DNA of 64,000 nt from Paraburkholderia franconis (GCF_009362735.1 NZ_WHNP01000034.1:1-64000); one strand, 5' to 3'. Counted from the first letter of the stretch, positions 1 through 9,069 are shown. The notes: generated from the sequence alone by a model not told the origin. Made by a program: numbers and translations.

Positions 1-251
1 AGCATCTGCGCACGACGAACGCGATTGAATCGACGTTCGCGACGGTGCGCCACCGTACGACGCGCACGCGTAACTGCGTATCGCGACCAACCTTCCTCGG
101 ACTGGCATTCAAGCTGATCGAGGAAGCCGAGAAAACCTGGCGTCGTATCAACGGCCCAGAAAAGATCAAGCTGTTGCTCGAGGGCGTTGCCTTCAAGGAC
201 GGCGAACCGGTGCAAGACGATCGGCCGGTTCAGCAGAAACTCGCCGCTTGA
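1..251 (+). CDS. IS256-family transposase, C-terminal part (cut by window edge)
   Basis: The open frame enters from the left edge (first full codon at base 3) and ends with TGA at 249-251. It contains TTNAIES followed by an arginine-rich stretch and the motif GLAFKLIEEAEKTWRRI, which is the typical C-terminus of IS256/Mutator-family transposases, downstream of the last catalytic Glu. Only about 82 residues are visible, so whether the element is intact cannot be judged. Sequence to its right looks like other element debris, so this is probably one part of a nested insertion region. Confidence 0.75.
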   Translation, partial: HLRTTNAIESTFATVRHRTTRTRNCVSRPTFLGLAFKLIEEAEKTWRRINGPEKIKLLLEGVAFKDGEPVQDDRPVQQKLAA

Positions 252-615
252 AATCGATCGCCGTCAAATTGTTCATACACCACTCTTGACACTAGCTCTC
301 CTCGCGGTTGACCTGCCCAATGGGCAGCGATACGGGCTTACCATGTTCCGCTTGAAAAACACGATGGGTTAGGTCCTGCCTCTCCGCCGGTAGCTCTGTT
401 GTCCGTGTATTCCCAAGAACTAGGGGAATAGCCAGCTACGGTGCCTTTTGGCTACAGCCTGTCAGTACCTTTGGCTGCTCACAAATAACGACGTTTATAG
501 CAGTTCACTTCCGTTGACCATGCCATCAAGCCTAGTGCCCACGCCACGTCGGTACTCGCAGCACTGTGCTACATTGTCCTGACCGCTTCGAACCAGAGCG
601 TTACCACTCTCGCAC
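252..615 (-). other. Possible 5' fragment of a group II intron (no protein gene)
   Basis: No credible reading frame exists here. Read on the minus strand from 615, the sequence starts GTGCGAG, which fits the 5' GUGYG of bacterial group II introns. It continues with dense short stem sequences and A-rich internal loops (for example CAACGGAAGTGAACTG) that resemble domain I of such introns. It breaks off at the IS256 fragment before any reverse transcriptase frame. This is recognition by appearance only; a covariance-model search would decide. Bases 616-735 show nothing recognisable. Confidence 0.3.
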
Positions 616-735
616 GGGTCAGTAGGCTACCGCTGACGGAACAGCGGACTCTGTCACTGCGATGTTCTACAGGCAGAGCAATTCTTCAAGCGACCTCATG
701 TCGCACAGCTCCAGTTTGTTCACGAGCACGAGCCA

Positions 736-918
736 ATGAGTAAGCTGAAAGACATTCACGGATTGTTCAACGGCCGCCACTTTGATCGCTACGTTATCGT
801 TCTTTGTGTGCGTTGGTACCTGCGTTACAAGCTCAGCTTTCTAGACCTCGCCGAAATAATGGGCGAGCGCGGTCTGTCGGTGGCCCACACGACGATCGTG
901 CGTTGGGTCAAGCGAGAT
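736..918 (+). pseudogene. IS6-family transposase, truncated N-terminal fragment
   Basis: The first 61 residues match the start of IS6/IS26-family transposases: a KLKDI..LFNGRHF opening, then VRWYLRYKLSFLDL and HTTIVRWV, the helix-turn-helix region. After residue 61 the frame loses all family similarity and none of the DDE catalytic core is present. A GGCACTGTTG sequence at about 933, similar to IS6-family terminal repeats, lies just downstream. A second, inverted remnant of the same family lies at 8990-9052. Confidence 0.75.
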
Positions 919-1064
919 TGCACCAGAGCCCATCGAGGCACTGTTGACACTCGCTCCTGCCATATTTGCAGGGCCCCCGCTCTGGCACAGTCTCCATCCC
1001 CTGATCGGGCGAGCGCCGGCAAGGATTTTGACGCCCTCGCCGTTCACCTCGCGCTGTTCGCGCC

Positions 1065-2624
1065 CTAGCCCATCACGCGCAAACTCGGCAGCAACGCCCT
1101 CCCTTCCTGCGCCGATGTCTCCGGCCAGCGCAGCCGCTCGACCGTAATCTCCCGTCGCGGCGCCTCGCTCACGAACGCATCGAGCGTCTCGCGAATATCG
1201 CGGTCGATGAAATCCGCGCGCTCGGCGTCGATCAGCACGGTCGAGCGATCCGGAATCTGCGCGAGACAGTGCGTGAGCATCGGCTTCGACAGGAACGTCG
1301 CGTCCTTGCGCAGGCACAGCAGAAAATGGTCGTCGTGACGCGTAAGCGTGAAGGTGCGCGACAGGTTCGCGCGCATCGCGAGCATCGCGCTCGTTGCGAT
1401 GCCGATGCCAATGCCGATCAGCAGGTCAGTCGCGAGTACGCCTGCGATCGTCGCCGCGAACGGCACAAAACGGTCGATACCTTCTCGCGCCATTGCCGCG
1501 AACAGCGCCGGCTTCGCGAGCTTGTAACCGGTGTGAATCAGGATCGCCGCGAGACACGCGAGCGGGATCAGGTTCAGCACGGCTGTCAGCGCGAACACGC
1601 TCGCGAGCAGCAACACGCCGTGAATCACGGCCGACATGCGCGTCTGCGCGCCCGCATGCACATTCGCCGAACTGCGCACGATCACGGCCGTGAGCGGCAA
1701 ACCGCCCAGCGCGGCCGCGACCATATTGCCCACGCCCTGCGCCTTCAGCTCGCGATCCGGCGACGCGCGGCGGCGCCTCGGGTCGATCTGTTCGACGGCT
1801 TCGAGACTCAGCAGGGTTTCCAGACTCGCAACGACGGCGAGCGTCAACGCGACGCGCCACACGTCGGCATCGACGAGTTGCGTAAGGTCGGGCATCGAGA
1901 TCACGCCCACCAATGCGTCGAGCGAATCCAGCGACATCAGCGACACACGATGCTCAGCAGGCAACGCAAGCGCGGGCGCAAGCAGATTGAGCGCAAGCGT
2001 CACGCCGATTCCGAGCGCGACGACAGCCAGCGGGCCCGGCAGCATGCGCGTGATCGCAAGACGTTTCGCGCGCGGCGTCTCCCATGCAAACAGCGTCGCG
2101 ACCGACAGGACGGCGAGCACAATCGAGACCGGCGACACCTGGCCGAACGGCGTCGCCAGCGTGGCGGCGTGCGCGGCGTTCGCATCCGCGCCCGTGATGA
2201 GCCCCGCGCCCAGCGGAATCTGCTTGACGATCAGCATGATGCCGATCGACGCAAGCATGCCTTTGATGACGGCGACGGGCACGAAGCTCGCGAGCCGCCC
2301 CGCGCGCAGCAGGCCGAAGCCGATCTGCAGCGCGCCCGCAATCAGCACGGCGGCGAGAAACGCGGAGAAACTGCCGAGCGAAGCGATCGCCGAGACGACG
2401 ATCACCACAAGGCCCGCCGCGGGACCGCTCACGCTCAGATGTGAGCCGCTCAGGAGCGCGACGACCAGTCCGCCGATGATGCCCGATACGACGCCGGCAA
2501 ACGGCGTGGCGCCGGACGCCGCGGCAATGCCCAGACAGAGCGGCAAGGCGACCAGAAAGACGACGATGCCGGCAAAAACGTCGCTACGCAAAGTCGATAG
2601 ACGGGAGACAGAAGGTGTGTGCAT
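1065..2624 (-). CDS. SulP-family anion transporter (probable bicarbonate/sulfate permease)
   Basis: Integral membrane SulP/SLC26-type permease of about 519 residues. The N-terminal half is a run of hydrophobic segments beginning FAGIVVFLVALPLCLGIAAA and including the family's SVSGPAAGLVV stretch. The last about 100 residues are soluble and resemble a weak STAS domain. It lies directly downstream of a beta-carbonic anhydrase on the same strand, a pairing seen for BicA-like transporters, so bicarbonate is a likely substrate; sulfate cannot be excluded. The ATG at 2624 is preferred, but an in-frame GTG at 2651 would add nine residues. Neither start has a strong ribosome site. Confidence 0.85.
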   Translation of the reverse strand: MHTPSVSRLSTLRSDVFAGIVVFLVALPLCLGIAAASGATPFAGVVSGIIGGLVVALLSGSHLSVSGPAAGLVVIVVSAIASLGSFSAFLAAVLIAGALQIGFGLLRAGRLASFVPVAVIKGMLASIGIMLIVKQIPLGAGLITGADANAAHAATLATPFGQVSPVSIVLAVLSVATLFAWETPRAKRLAITRMLPGPLAVVALGIGVTLALNLLAPALALPAEHRVSLMSLDSLDALVGVISMPDLTQLVDADVWRVALTLAVVASLETLLSLEAVEQIDPRRRRASPDRELKAQGVGNMVAAALGGLPLTAVIVRSSANVHAGAQTRMSAVIHGVLLLASVFALTAVLNLIPLACLAAILIHTGYKLAKPALFAAMAREGIDRFVPFAATIAGVLATDLLIGIGIGIATSAMLAMRANLSRTFTLTRHDDHFLLCLRKDATFLSKPMLTHCLAQIPDRSTVLIDAERADFIDRDIRETLDAFVSEAPRREITVERLRWPETSAQEGRALLPSLRVMG

Positions 2625-2718
2625 GGTATTCGCGAGGTCGAGTTGAGCCACGCCGCCCGGCGATGGGCGCCGGCGGCTCGATGGTCAGAACGTGAAAAGG
2701 AGTTTGTTTCGAGGCCGG

Positions 2719-3342
2719 TTACGCTGCGTCGCGCATGTCGGCCATCTGCTGCGCTTCTTCCATGTCGGTGAGTTGCATGAGCAACCCTTTGCGCAGCCCG
2801 AAGATCCAGCCATGCACCTGCGGCGGACAGGGCGCGCGGCGCACGATCGGCGATTCGCGCAACAGCCGCACCTGCTCGATCACGTTCAGCTCCGCGAAGC
2901 GGTCAACGCGTTCGTCGAAATCGGCGATCGCGTGCAGCTCCTCGCGGTGCCGTTCAGCCAGTTCGCGCAATCCGGCGATGCGGCGGTTCACAACTGGCAG
3001 CGCATCAGATGGAGGCGACAGAGCCGCGCGCACGCCGCCACAATGGTGATGTCCGCAGATGATGATGTGTTCGACATTCAGCGCATGCACCGCATACTCG
3101 ATCACGCTCGACGCATTGCCGTCGTCGGACGTATAGAGGTTCGCGATGTTGCGATGGACGAACAGTTCGCCAGGCTGCGCATTCGTGATGCGCTCGGCGG
3201 GCACGCGGCTATCGGAACAGCCGATCCACAAAATGCGCGGCTGTTGTCCGCGCGCCATTTCCGTAAAGAACTCGGGCTCGCGTGTCGACACCTCTTGCGA
3301 CCACGCGAGATTGGACAGCAACAGGCGTTTGGGGTGATTCAT
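2719..3342 (-). CDS. Beta-class carbonic anhydrase
   Basis: Interconverts CO2 and bicarbonate in the cytoplasm. The 207-residue protein has the beta-class zinc ligands and dyad: C42-x-D44-x-R46 in GCSDSR, and H98 and C101 in GHHHCGG. Length fits the bacterial family (about 200-220). The ATG at 3342 is chosen because AGGAG sits eight bases upstream; an upstream in-frame extension has no family similarity. The gene precedes the SulP transporter by about 95 bases on the same strand, implying a shared transcript that couples bicarbonate movement to CO2 hydration. It resembles the Can/CynT type. Confidence 0.92.
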   Translation of the reverse strand: MNHPKRLLLSNLAWSQEVSTREPEFFTEMARGQQPRILWIGCSDSRVPAERITNAQPGELFVHRNIANLYTSDDGNASSVIEYAVHALNVEHIIICGHHHCGGVRAALSPPSDALPVVNRRIAGLRELAERHREELHAIADFDERVDRFAELNVIEQVRLLRESPIVRRAPCPPQVHGWIFGLRKGLLMQLTDMEEAQQMADMRDAA

Positions 3343-3842
3343 CAATCGGGCTCCTGCCGGGTCAGAATTGAACAGGGTCGGCTGTCCGTCGCGGACAAAC
3401 GCGATGGTGATTACGAACAGCTTACGACAAGAAGGTTCCGAAATAAATCGACAAAAATCATTTGATGCTGGGTGCATCCGATGCCCGGAAAGCGTGTATT
3501 CATGCGGCTCTCCGCACTTATGTGTCATTTGCGTGATCCGCTGCACGTTGGTGGAGCGGCACTCTTACAGCAAGCACGATTCCCTCGAATACCAACCTGC
3601 AGTCCGGAGATGTCGATGCGCTTGCATACTCTGTCCGGATGCGCCAGTAGACGGCCGCTCAAACCGCGTTAAATCCTGAAGCGAATAGCCAAGGCTCGTT
3701 CACGGCGCAAATATCATAAAGACAGTCGGACGCGGCGCAGACGGGGAGGCGGATCTGATTGCGTCAGTTGCAAGCACTATTAGAGAAGCCGGCATCGCTA
3801 CTGCATTGCCGGCTCCTTTCCTTCACAACGTTCGAGATAGGA
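3343..3842. other. Intergenic region, no gene seen
   Basis: About 500 bases between the carbonic anhydrase start and the end of the glycosidase gene. Short frames here have no recognisable similarity or ribosome site. It should hold the promoter for the carbonic anhydrase/SulP pair and, at 3787-3814, a possible terminator for the glycosidase. Confidence 0.5.
3787..3814 (-). terminator. Possible terminator hairpin downstream of the glycosidase gene
   Basis: An 8-base perfect stem (AGCCGGCA paired with TGCCGGCT) with a 12-base loop lies 29 bases past the stop codon of the minus-strand glycosidase. The trailing minus-strand sequence is only moderately T-rich, so termination efficiency is uncertain. 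Confidence 0.4.
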
Positions 3843-6116
3843 TCAGTACGTCGCCACTAGCGGATTCGATGGCACAATCCGCACTGCGGCAGGGCTCTGA
3901 ACCAGCGGGTTCCACCACGACAGGTGCATGTTCGCCGCTCCCGTGCCATGCACGTACTCGACCTTGATCGATGTCGGCTGCTTCGCGGTCAGCAACACGA
4001 TACCGCTCGCCGTCGAACGCGTCGAAGTATTCTTGTTGATGACCTGCACGCCGTTGATCCATAGACGCGCGACGTTGTCGCTGTCGATCGTGAACGTGTA
4101 GAGGCCCGTCGCCGACGCTTCGATCGCACCCGTCCAGCGAATGCCGTAGTTCGTCACGTTGATGCCCGCCGACGCATCCGGCGAATCAGTGCCGCGCTCG
4201 GTGTTCAGATCGAAATCGACCAGCGGCGTCACCGACGTTTTCACCGGCGCACTGGCGAAAGTCGGATCGTTGTAGTACCCGACGTTCAGCACGGGGAGCC
4301 TCACATCGAATCCGCCCGTCAGCGCCTGCACTTCCGACGTTTGCCACGGGTGGCCATCCGGGTAGATCGTGCCCTGGAACGGCGTCGCGGGTTCGACCGT
4401 CGCGGGTGCGCCCGGCGTCTGCCCCCAGTGGAAGCGCGTATTCGTGCGCCCGATCATCAGTTCCCAGATGATGAAGCCTGTCATGCCGCCGTAGTTCGAC
4501 ACAATGCCCGGCATCGTCTGCCCCGTCGTGCCAGGGAAGCCGCGTTGCAGTGTTTCCGAATTCAGCGCGTTCACGTAGCTGCCGTTCACCGGCCCCGTGT
4601 ACGGGTTGTTATACGGATGGAACGCATAGAAGTCCGAGAAGTACGTGCCTTCGTCTTCCTGCACCTGCGGCGAATTGATCGGCTGCGTCGCGCCCGCATT
4701 GAGGATCGCGATGCGCGCGTCGTTCATCATCACCGCGCGCGTCTGCTGCAATGCGCCGTTGCCGCTGCAACCCGGCTCGTTCATCGGCTCCCAGAAGATG
4801 ATGCGCGAGTCGTTACGGTGCGGCGCGACGAAGTCGGTGATGTAGTTTGCGAGGCTCGCCTTGTACGTGACGGCCGCGTTCGATGCGCTCGGCTGGAAGT
4901 ATGCCTGTTCGATCGGCGTGCCCGGCGACTGCACCCACTGACTGTTGTGCACGCCCCAGACGGGCGCGGGCTGCGGTCCGTACGCAGGCGTCGGGTTCCA
5001 GCAGTCGTCATAGAAGATCGGCGACACCTTGATCCCGTGCCGCGACGCGATTTCCAGCAGGTTTTCGAACTTGCTGAGGAACGCGACCCGGTCGTTGGCC
5101 CACACCAGATAGTGCAGATACACGGCGATCGTGTTGATACCGTAGGTCTGCGCATACGTCAGCTCGCGGTTCACGATGGCGGGATCATAGTTCTCCCAGA
5201 AGTCGATGGCGTTGACGGCCGTCGACGGCGTGTAGACCATGCCGACCACCTTCGAGAAATCGAAGCTCGGCGAAGTAACAGCGGGATACGTCTTGATCGT
5301 GATGTTGCTGAAGGTCGCGCCGACACCGAAGCGGCGCACGCCGAAGCTTCCGTTCGCGAACGCGGCGGGCAGCGCGTTGGTCGCGTCGTTCGCGCTGATC
5401 ACGCGTTGCTGGTCGAGATCGACGGTGATGGCCGTGCCGCTCGTCGTAACCTTCAGATGGTGCGTGCTGCCGCCGGTGATGGTGCTGTTCGGATACTGGA
5501 TGAACTGCGTCCAGTTGTTGTTCTCGCGGCCTACGACCAATGTGTGCGAGCCCGTGTCGAGGCCGACGTAGTAGCCCGTCAGGCTATCGGGACCGCCTGC
5601 CGTGGGATTGGTCGTGCGCACGATAAAGCCTGCGTTCGCCGGGCCTGTGCCGACGGGACTGCTGACCGTCACGTCCGCCTCGTACGATGCCGTCGCATAC
5701 GTGCTGCCGAGCGCGACGGCTTTGTCGCCGGCACCCGTGCCATTGGTGGCGGGCGCCGGAATCGTGATGCTCGAAGCCGTCGTGCCGGGCACCCAGCCCT
5801 GCGTGGAGCCGGGCGCCAGATAGCTCGTGAAGTCGCCGAAGCTGAGCGTGGCAGTGGAGAGCGCAGCGGGCGGCGCGGGCGGTGTGTACGGCGGAAGATT
5901 CTTGTCTGGATCGCTGATGACGACGGCTGGCGTAGTGGTTCGCATGCCGAGCGGCGTGGATCCCGCCAGCCTGAATTCGCTCTGCACGGCAGCCGATGCT
6001 GCGCTCGCGGCGGGCGTCTGTGTGTCGGCCACCGCTGCCGGGTTGGATGAATCGCTGTTTCCACCGCACGCGGCCAGAAGCACCGCGCTTGCCGAAAGCA
6101 CGAAGAAGTTGCGCAC
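3843..6116 (-). CDS. Secreted lipoprotein glycoside hydrolase (clan GH-A-like) with PA14 domain
   Basis: A 757-residue exported protein with a lipoprotein signal (LLAAC, Cys17) and a Ser/Ala-rich linker. Residues about 90-280 look like a concanavalin-type beta-sandwich. Residues about 285-600 form a GH5/GH39-like barrel with FWEPMNEP (candidate acid/base E447) and IIWELMIG (candidate nucleophile E552). A PA14-like carbohydrate-binding module follows at about 620-745 (YTFTIDSDNVARLWINGVQV). It probably cleaves a plant or microbial polysaccharide at the outer membrane. No polysaccharide utilisation partners sit beside it. Substrate is unknown and the barrel family assignment is by motif only. 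Confidence 0.75.
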   Translation of the reverse strand: MRNFFVLSASAVLLAACGGNSDSSNPAAVADTQTPAASAASAAVQSEFRLAGSTPLGMRTTTPAVVISDPDKNLPPYTPPAPPAALSTATLSFGDFTSYLAPGSTQGWVPGTTASSITIPAPATNGTGAGDKAVALGSTYATASYEADVTVSSPVGTGPANAGFIVRTTNPTAGGPDSLTGYYVGLDTGSHTLVVGRENNNWTQFIQYPNSTITGGSTHHLKVTTSGTAITVDLDQQRVISANDATNALPAAFANGSFGVRRFGVGATFSNITIKTYPAVTSPSFDFSKVVGMVYTPSTAVNAIDFWENYDPAIVNRELTYAQTYGINTIAVYLHYLVWANDRVAFLSKFENLLEIASRHGIKVSPIFYDDCWNPTPAYGPQPAPVWGVHNSQWVQSPGTPIEQAYFQPSASNAAVTYKASLANYITDFVAPHRNDSRIIFWEPMNEPGCSGNGALQQTRAVMMNDARIAILNAGATQPINSPQVQEDEGTYFSDFYAFHPYNNPYTGPVNGSYVNALNSETLQRGFPGTTGQTMPGIVSNYGGMTGFIIWELMIGRTNTRFHWGQTPGAPATVEPATPFQGTIYPDGHPWQTSEVQALTGGFDVRLPVLNVGYYNDPTFASAPVKTSVTPLVDFDLNTERGTDSPDASAGINVTNYGIRWTGAIEASATGLYTFTIDSDNVARLWINGVQVINKNTSTRSTASGIVLLTAKQPTSIKVEYVHGTGAANMHLSWWNPLVQSPAAVRIVPSNPLVATY

Positions 6117-6587
6117 CTGTCTCTCCTGTGATCCCCGTGTTTATAAAAGGTCGAAAATTATTATTAATTTATCGCGCTTAGTTCTGTCTTTACCTGCGCA
6201 CGGCGATCCTGACAACTCTGAAGAAACGGAAACGATACGGCAAAAATTAATAATATTATTAGTCATCGATTGCTGTATCGGGAGTTACCCTGGCGATGTG
6301 GGATGAAGGGAGGACGGAGTGCAAAGCGTGGATAGCCATCCACGAGACTCGAGGGCTCTCGCGTTTCAGGCGAGGTGCCGGCGACGTGAGGCCTCCGCCT
6401 GTGGGCGCATCAATCGCCGATCAAGGCAACATCCGGAAAGAATCCCGAACAGTTCGAAAGCACTTTCGGAACGCGTGCGCTGTTCAATGTTTTGCGCGCA
6501 GCACATTCCAGCGACGATTGAATCGTGGGCCGCACGCTCCCCGACGTGGCCCGCGACGCATGTTCAACGCCACTGGAAATATCTGCC
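6117..6587. other. Intergenic region with AT-rich inverted elements
   Basis: No gene is seen. Two AT-only tracts, 6154-6170 and 6242-6260, stand out from the GC-rich surroundings and are near inverted copies of each other (AAAATTATTATTAATTT and AAAAATTAATAATATTATT). They lie 38-145 bases upstream of the glycosidase start, where they could be promoter or nucleoid-protein sites. Confidence 0.5.
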
Positions 6588-7085
6588 ATGTCAATCGACC
6601 GCCGCCTTTCTTCGCTCTCCCGTTTATTCTTCCGCGTTGCGCAGTCCCGTCGCGACGCCATGCCGATAAGCGCCGCTGCGCTGCTGTTCGCGACGGCTGC
6701 ACATGCCGCGCAGATGACGCCCGCCGCCCATGAGGAACCCGTCGACATCTGCCCTGCGCTGTCGCACATCGTGTCGTCCGCCGACTTCAAGAAGCTGGAC
6801 GACGAACCGGATGCACAGCTACCGGGCGTCGATGCCATCGACGGTTGTCGTGCTAACGCGCACTCATACGATTGCCACTGGCGCGCGCATTGGGAAGCGG
6901 ACGGCTTCGTCAACGATCCGCTCGAAGAAATCGGCGCGGACATGGCAGCATGTTTTCCGAACGCCGTGCACGACATCAACACACGGACACGTCAGCACTT
7001 TATCGTGAAGACCGCCAATCGCCGTGTGAGCGTCACGGCCAGCGTGCGAGGCCAGAACGAGTTGCGTCTGCGCGTTGCGCGCTGA
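6588..7085 (+). CDS. Hypothetical exported protein
   Basis: A 165-residue protein of unknown function. The ATG at 6588 gives a basic start followed by a hydrophobic segment ending in an Ala-x-Ala-like site (AAALLFATAAHAAQ), so it should be exported to the periplasm. The mature part has four cysteines (in DICPAL, DGCRA, YDCHWR and AACFP), suggesting disulfides. I do not recognise the family. A frameshifted lipoprotein gene begins 24 bases downstream and the two may share a transcript. Confidence 0.6.
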   Translation: MSIDRRLSSLSRLFFRVAQSRRDAMPISAAALLFATAAHAAQMTPAAHEEPVDICPALSHIVSSADFKKLDDEPDAQLPGVDAIDGCRANAHSYDCHWRAHWEADGFVNDPLEEIGADMAACFPNAVHDINTRTRQHFIVKTANRRVSVTASVRGQNELRLRVAR

Positions 7086-7109
7086 ACGTTCCCACTCCGC
7101 CGATACGCC

Positions 7110-7716
7110 ATGCCCGAGCGCATCGTGATCGCGTCTTTGATTCCGCAAGTCACGAGGATCGCGCTGGCCGCGCTGTGCCTGTCGTTGCTGAGCGGCTGCG
7201 CATGGACGCTGATCACAGCCGCCGACGCGACGGGTTCCGTCATTCAGGCGGGCTACGCGATCGCGTCGAACTACTCGTCGAACTACTCGTCGCCGACCTT
7301 CGTCAACGGACGCCCCGCGGAGATTCGTACCGTATGCATCGAGGTGAACCAGACTGTGTCGGTCGGCGACTTCGTGCCTGCTCTGCAACTCGCTCGACCG
7401 GCACGGCGTGCGTTCCGATGTATATAACGCGGGCACGTCGCCGGCGGGCTGCGAGGCGCGGCTCGTGTACAACGCCTCTGTCGACTACGGGCGTCGCTCG
7501 TTCAGCGACGAGGCCGTTCAGTATCTTTCGACGATCGATCTCACGTTGATTCAGCGCGGACGTATTCTCGTGACGGCGCGATATCAGACGGGAGGGTTGG
7601 GCGTCGACAGGTTTTCGAGCACGTCGGTGAAGGTCAATGGACTCATCGACAAGATGGTCGTCAACCGGCTCAACTTGCCGTCGGAGACGATGCAGACTTC
7701 GGCGCTCGAGAATTGA
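7110..7716 (+). pseudogene. Hypothetical lipoprotein gene with a frameshift
   Basis: The first frame (7110-7427) encodes a lipoprotein signal (SLLSGC, Cys30) and a beta-rich start. A second frame (about 7378-7716) continues as CNSLDRHGVRSDVYNAGTSP and runs to a plausible C-terminus. Joining them near 7378-7390 gives one protein of about 200 residues with smooth composition, so a 1-base insertion or 2-base deletion in the run around GTGCCTGCTCTGC has split it. It may be a true pseudogene or a sequencing error. Family not recognised. Confidence 0.6.
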
Positions 7717-7880
7717 TCGCTGCGCGGCGATCCTCTTCTCGTTCGCAACTGTCTTCGTTGGCAAGCCTCGTGGGCTGTGGAAACCTCGTCGCAGTCAAAA
7801 ACGACGAATCATCACGCACGAACGATTTCGAAAGCACCTCCCGCTTTCGCGCAAGCCGACGCGCAACTACCATCTCGTGC

Positions 7881-8627
7881 ATGAATCCATCCATCATGGT
7901 CGTCGACGACGACCCCGTCATTCGCGACATCGTTCGCGACTATCTGCAAGGCAGGGGCTTCACGGTCTCCGTGTTCGAAAACGGCATCGCGTTGCAGCAG
8001 GCTTTGCAACGCGAGCGGCCCGCTCTCGTCGTGCTCGACATCATGATGCCCGAACTCGATGGCATCAGCGCATTGCGCGCGCTGCGCCACGCGGGTGACG
8101 ACATTCCTGTGATCCTGCTGACCGCCCGCGCGGATGTGATCGATCGCGTGATCGGACTCGAACTCGGCGCGGACGATTACCTGGGCAAGCCGTTCGATCC
8201 GAGCGAACTTGTCGCGCGCATCCGCAGCGTGCTGCGACGGCGCGAAAGCGCAGCCCCGGCCGCGCCCGAAAACCGGGCACCGTATCGCTTCGGACGCTTC
8301 GAAGTGAACTTCCCCGCTCGCGAGCTGCGTTGCGACGGCGAACGGATCACGTTGCGCTCGAGCGAGTTCGCAACGCTAAAGGTGTTCGTCTCGCACGCGA
8401 TGACGGTGCTCACGCGCGCTCAACTTCTCGAAAAGATATACGGTGCGACGGATACGCATCGCGACCGCAGCCTCGATGTGTCGATATGGCGTTTGCGCCG
8501 CCTGATCGAGGTCGATCCTTCCGAGCCACGCTATGTGCAGACGGTATGGGGCAAAGGCTATATCTTTGTGCCGACCGGTCAGACGGGCGCGGCCGACCGT
8601 TACGACGCGCCCGTCGGCAATGCCTGA
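7881..8627 (+). CDS. OmpR/PhoB-family response regulator (orphan)
   Basis: A 248-residue DNA-binding response regulator. The receiver domain (about 1-120) shows the acidic pair D9-D10, phosphoacceptor D53 in VLDIMMPE, T81 and K103 in LGKPFDP. The winged-helix domain (about 135-235) ends with the typical RYVQTVWGKGYIF. The ATG at 7881 puts the receiver at the usual position; the longer open frame upstream is not family-like. No histidine kinase gene lies on either side, so the cognate sensor must be encoded elsewhere. Confidence 0.92.
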   Translation: MNPSIMVVDDDPVIRDIVRDYLQGRGFTVSVFENGIALQQALQRERPALVVLDIMMPELDGISALRALRHAGDDIPVILLTARADVIDRVIGLELGADDYLGKPFDPSELVARIRSVLRRRESAAPAAPENRAPYRFGRFEVNFPARELRCDGERITLRSSEFATLKVFVSHAMTVLTRAQLLEKIYGATDTHRDRSLDVSIWRLRRLIEVDPSEPRYVQTVWGKGYIFVPTGQTGAADRYDAPVGNA

Positions 8628-8989
8628 TTCGAAGCCCGCGAAAGGTCAGAACGTCAAGACACTCATGAACATCCGCTGAAGCCAGCCGAGCGTCGTCGAA
8701 TCGGCGAGCGCGATGATGTCAGATTGGAGCGTGCGCACGCGTGCCGTTGCGGCATCGCGGGCAGCACGCGATGGAGATCGTGGGCAAAGTCCGCTTCCGC
8801 GGTGAGATTCATCGTGGTGTCTATGAAGTGCTGGGCGCCGAAAAGACGCACCCAGTCCGCGTGCAGGCCGAAGCGCCGATCGTTACTCGACGGGTCAACG
8901 CGCAGTGTAATGGACGCAAACCCGTCCATGGTTACACGGTAGCAATCGGTAAGGATTTGGAGTTGGCGCCGGCATGCCTGTAACGCAAA
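8628..8989. other. Non-coding or decayed stretch
   Basis: No supported gene. Both strands carry short open frames that match nothing I recognise, and the stretch abuts element remnants at 8990-9312, so it is probably degraded accessory DNA. Confidence 0.4.
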
Positions 8990-9052
8990 CTTCGCAATCG
9001 AAGCGGCGGCCGTTGAACAATCCGTCAATGTCTTTCAGCTTGCGCATTGGCT
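8990..9052 (-). pseudogene. IS6-family transposase remnant (first about 20 codons)
   Basis: Starting at ATG 9052 on the minus strand, the frame reads MRKLKDIDGLFNGRRFDCEV, nearly the same as the N-terminus of the IS6-family fragment at 736. Similarity stops after roughly 60 bases. It lies in the opposite orientation to the first remnant. Confidence 0.7.
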
Positions 9053-9069
9053 CGACGCCCCAGCCGCAT

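Noticed and set aside
1269-2444. Long plus-strand open frame of 391 codons opposite the SulP gene
   Set aside because: Extremely Arg/His/Asp-rich composition typical of an antisense shadow in GC-rich DNA; the SulP frame has clear family motifs.
4341-6050. Plus-strand 569-codon open frame opposite the glycosidase gene
   Set aside because: Composition is an antisense shadow (Arg, Val and Asp repeats) with no domain; the opposite strand encodes a coherent lipoprotein.
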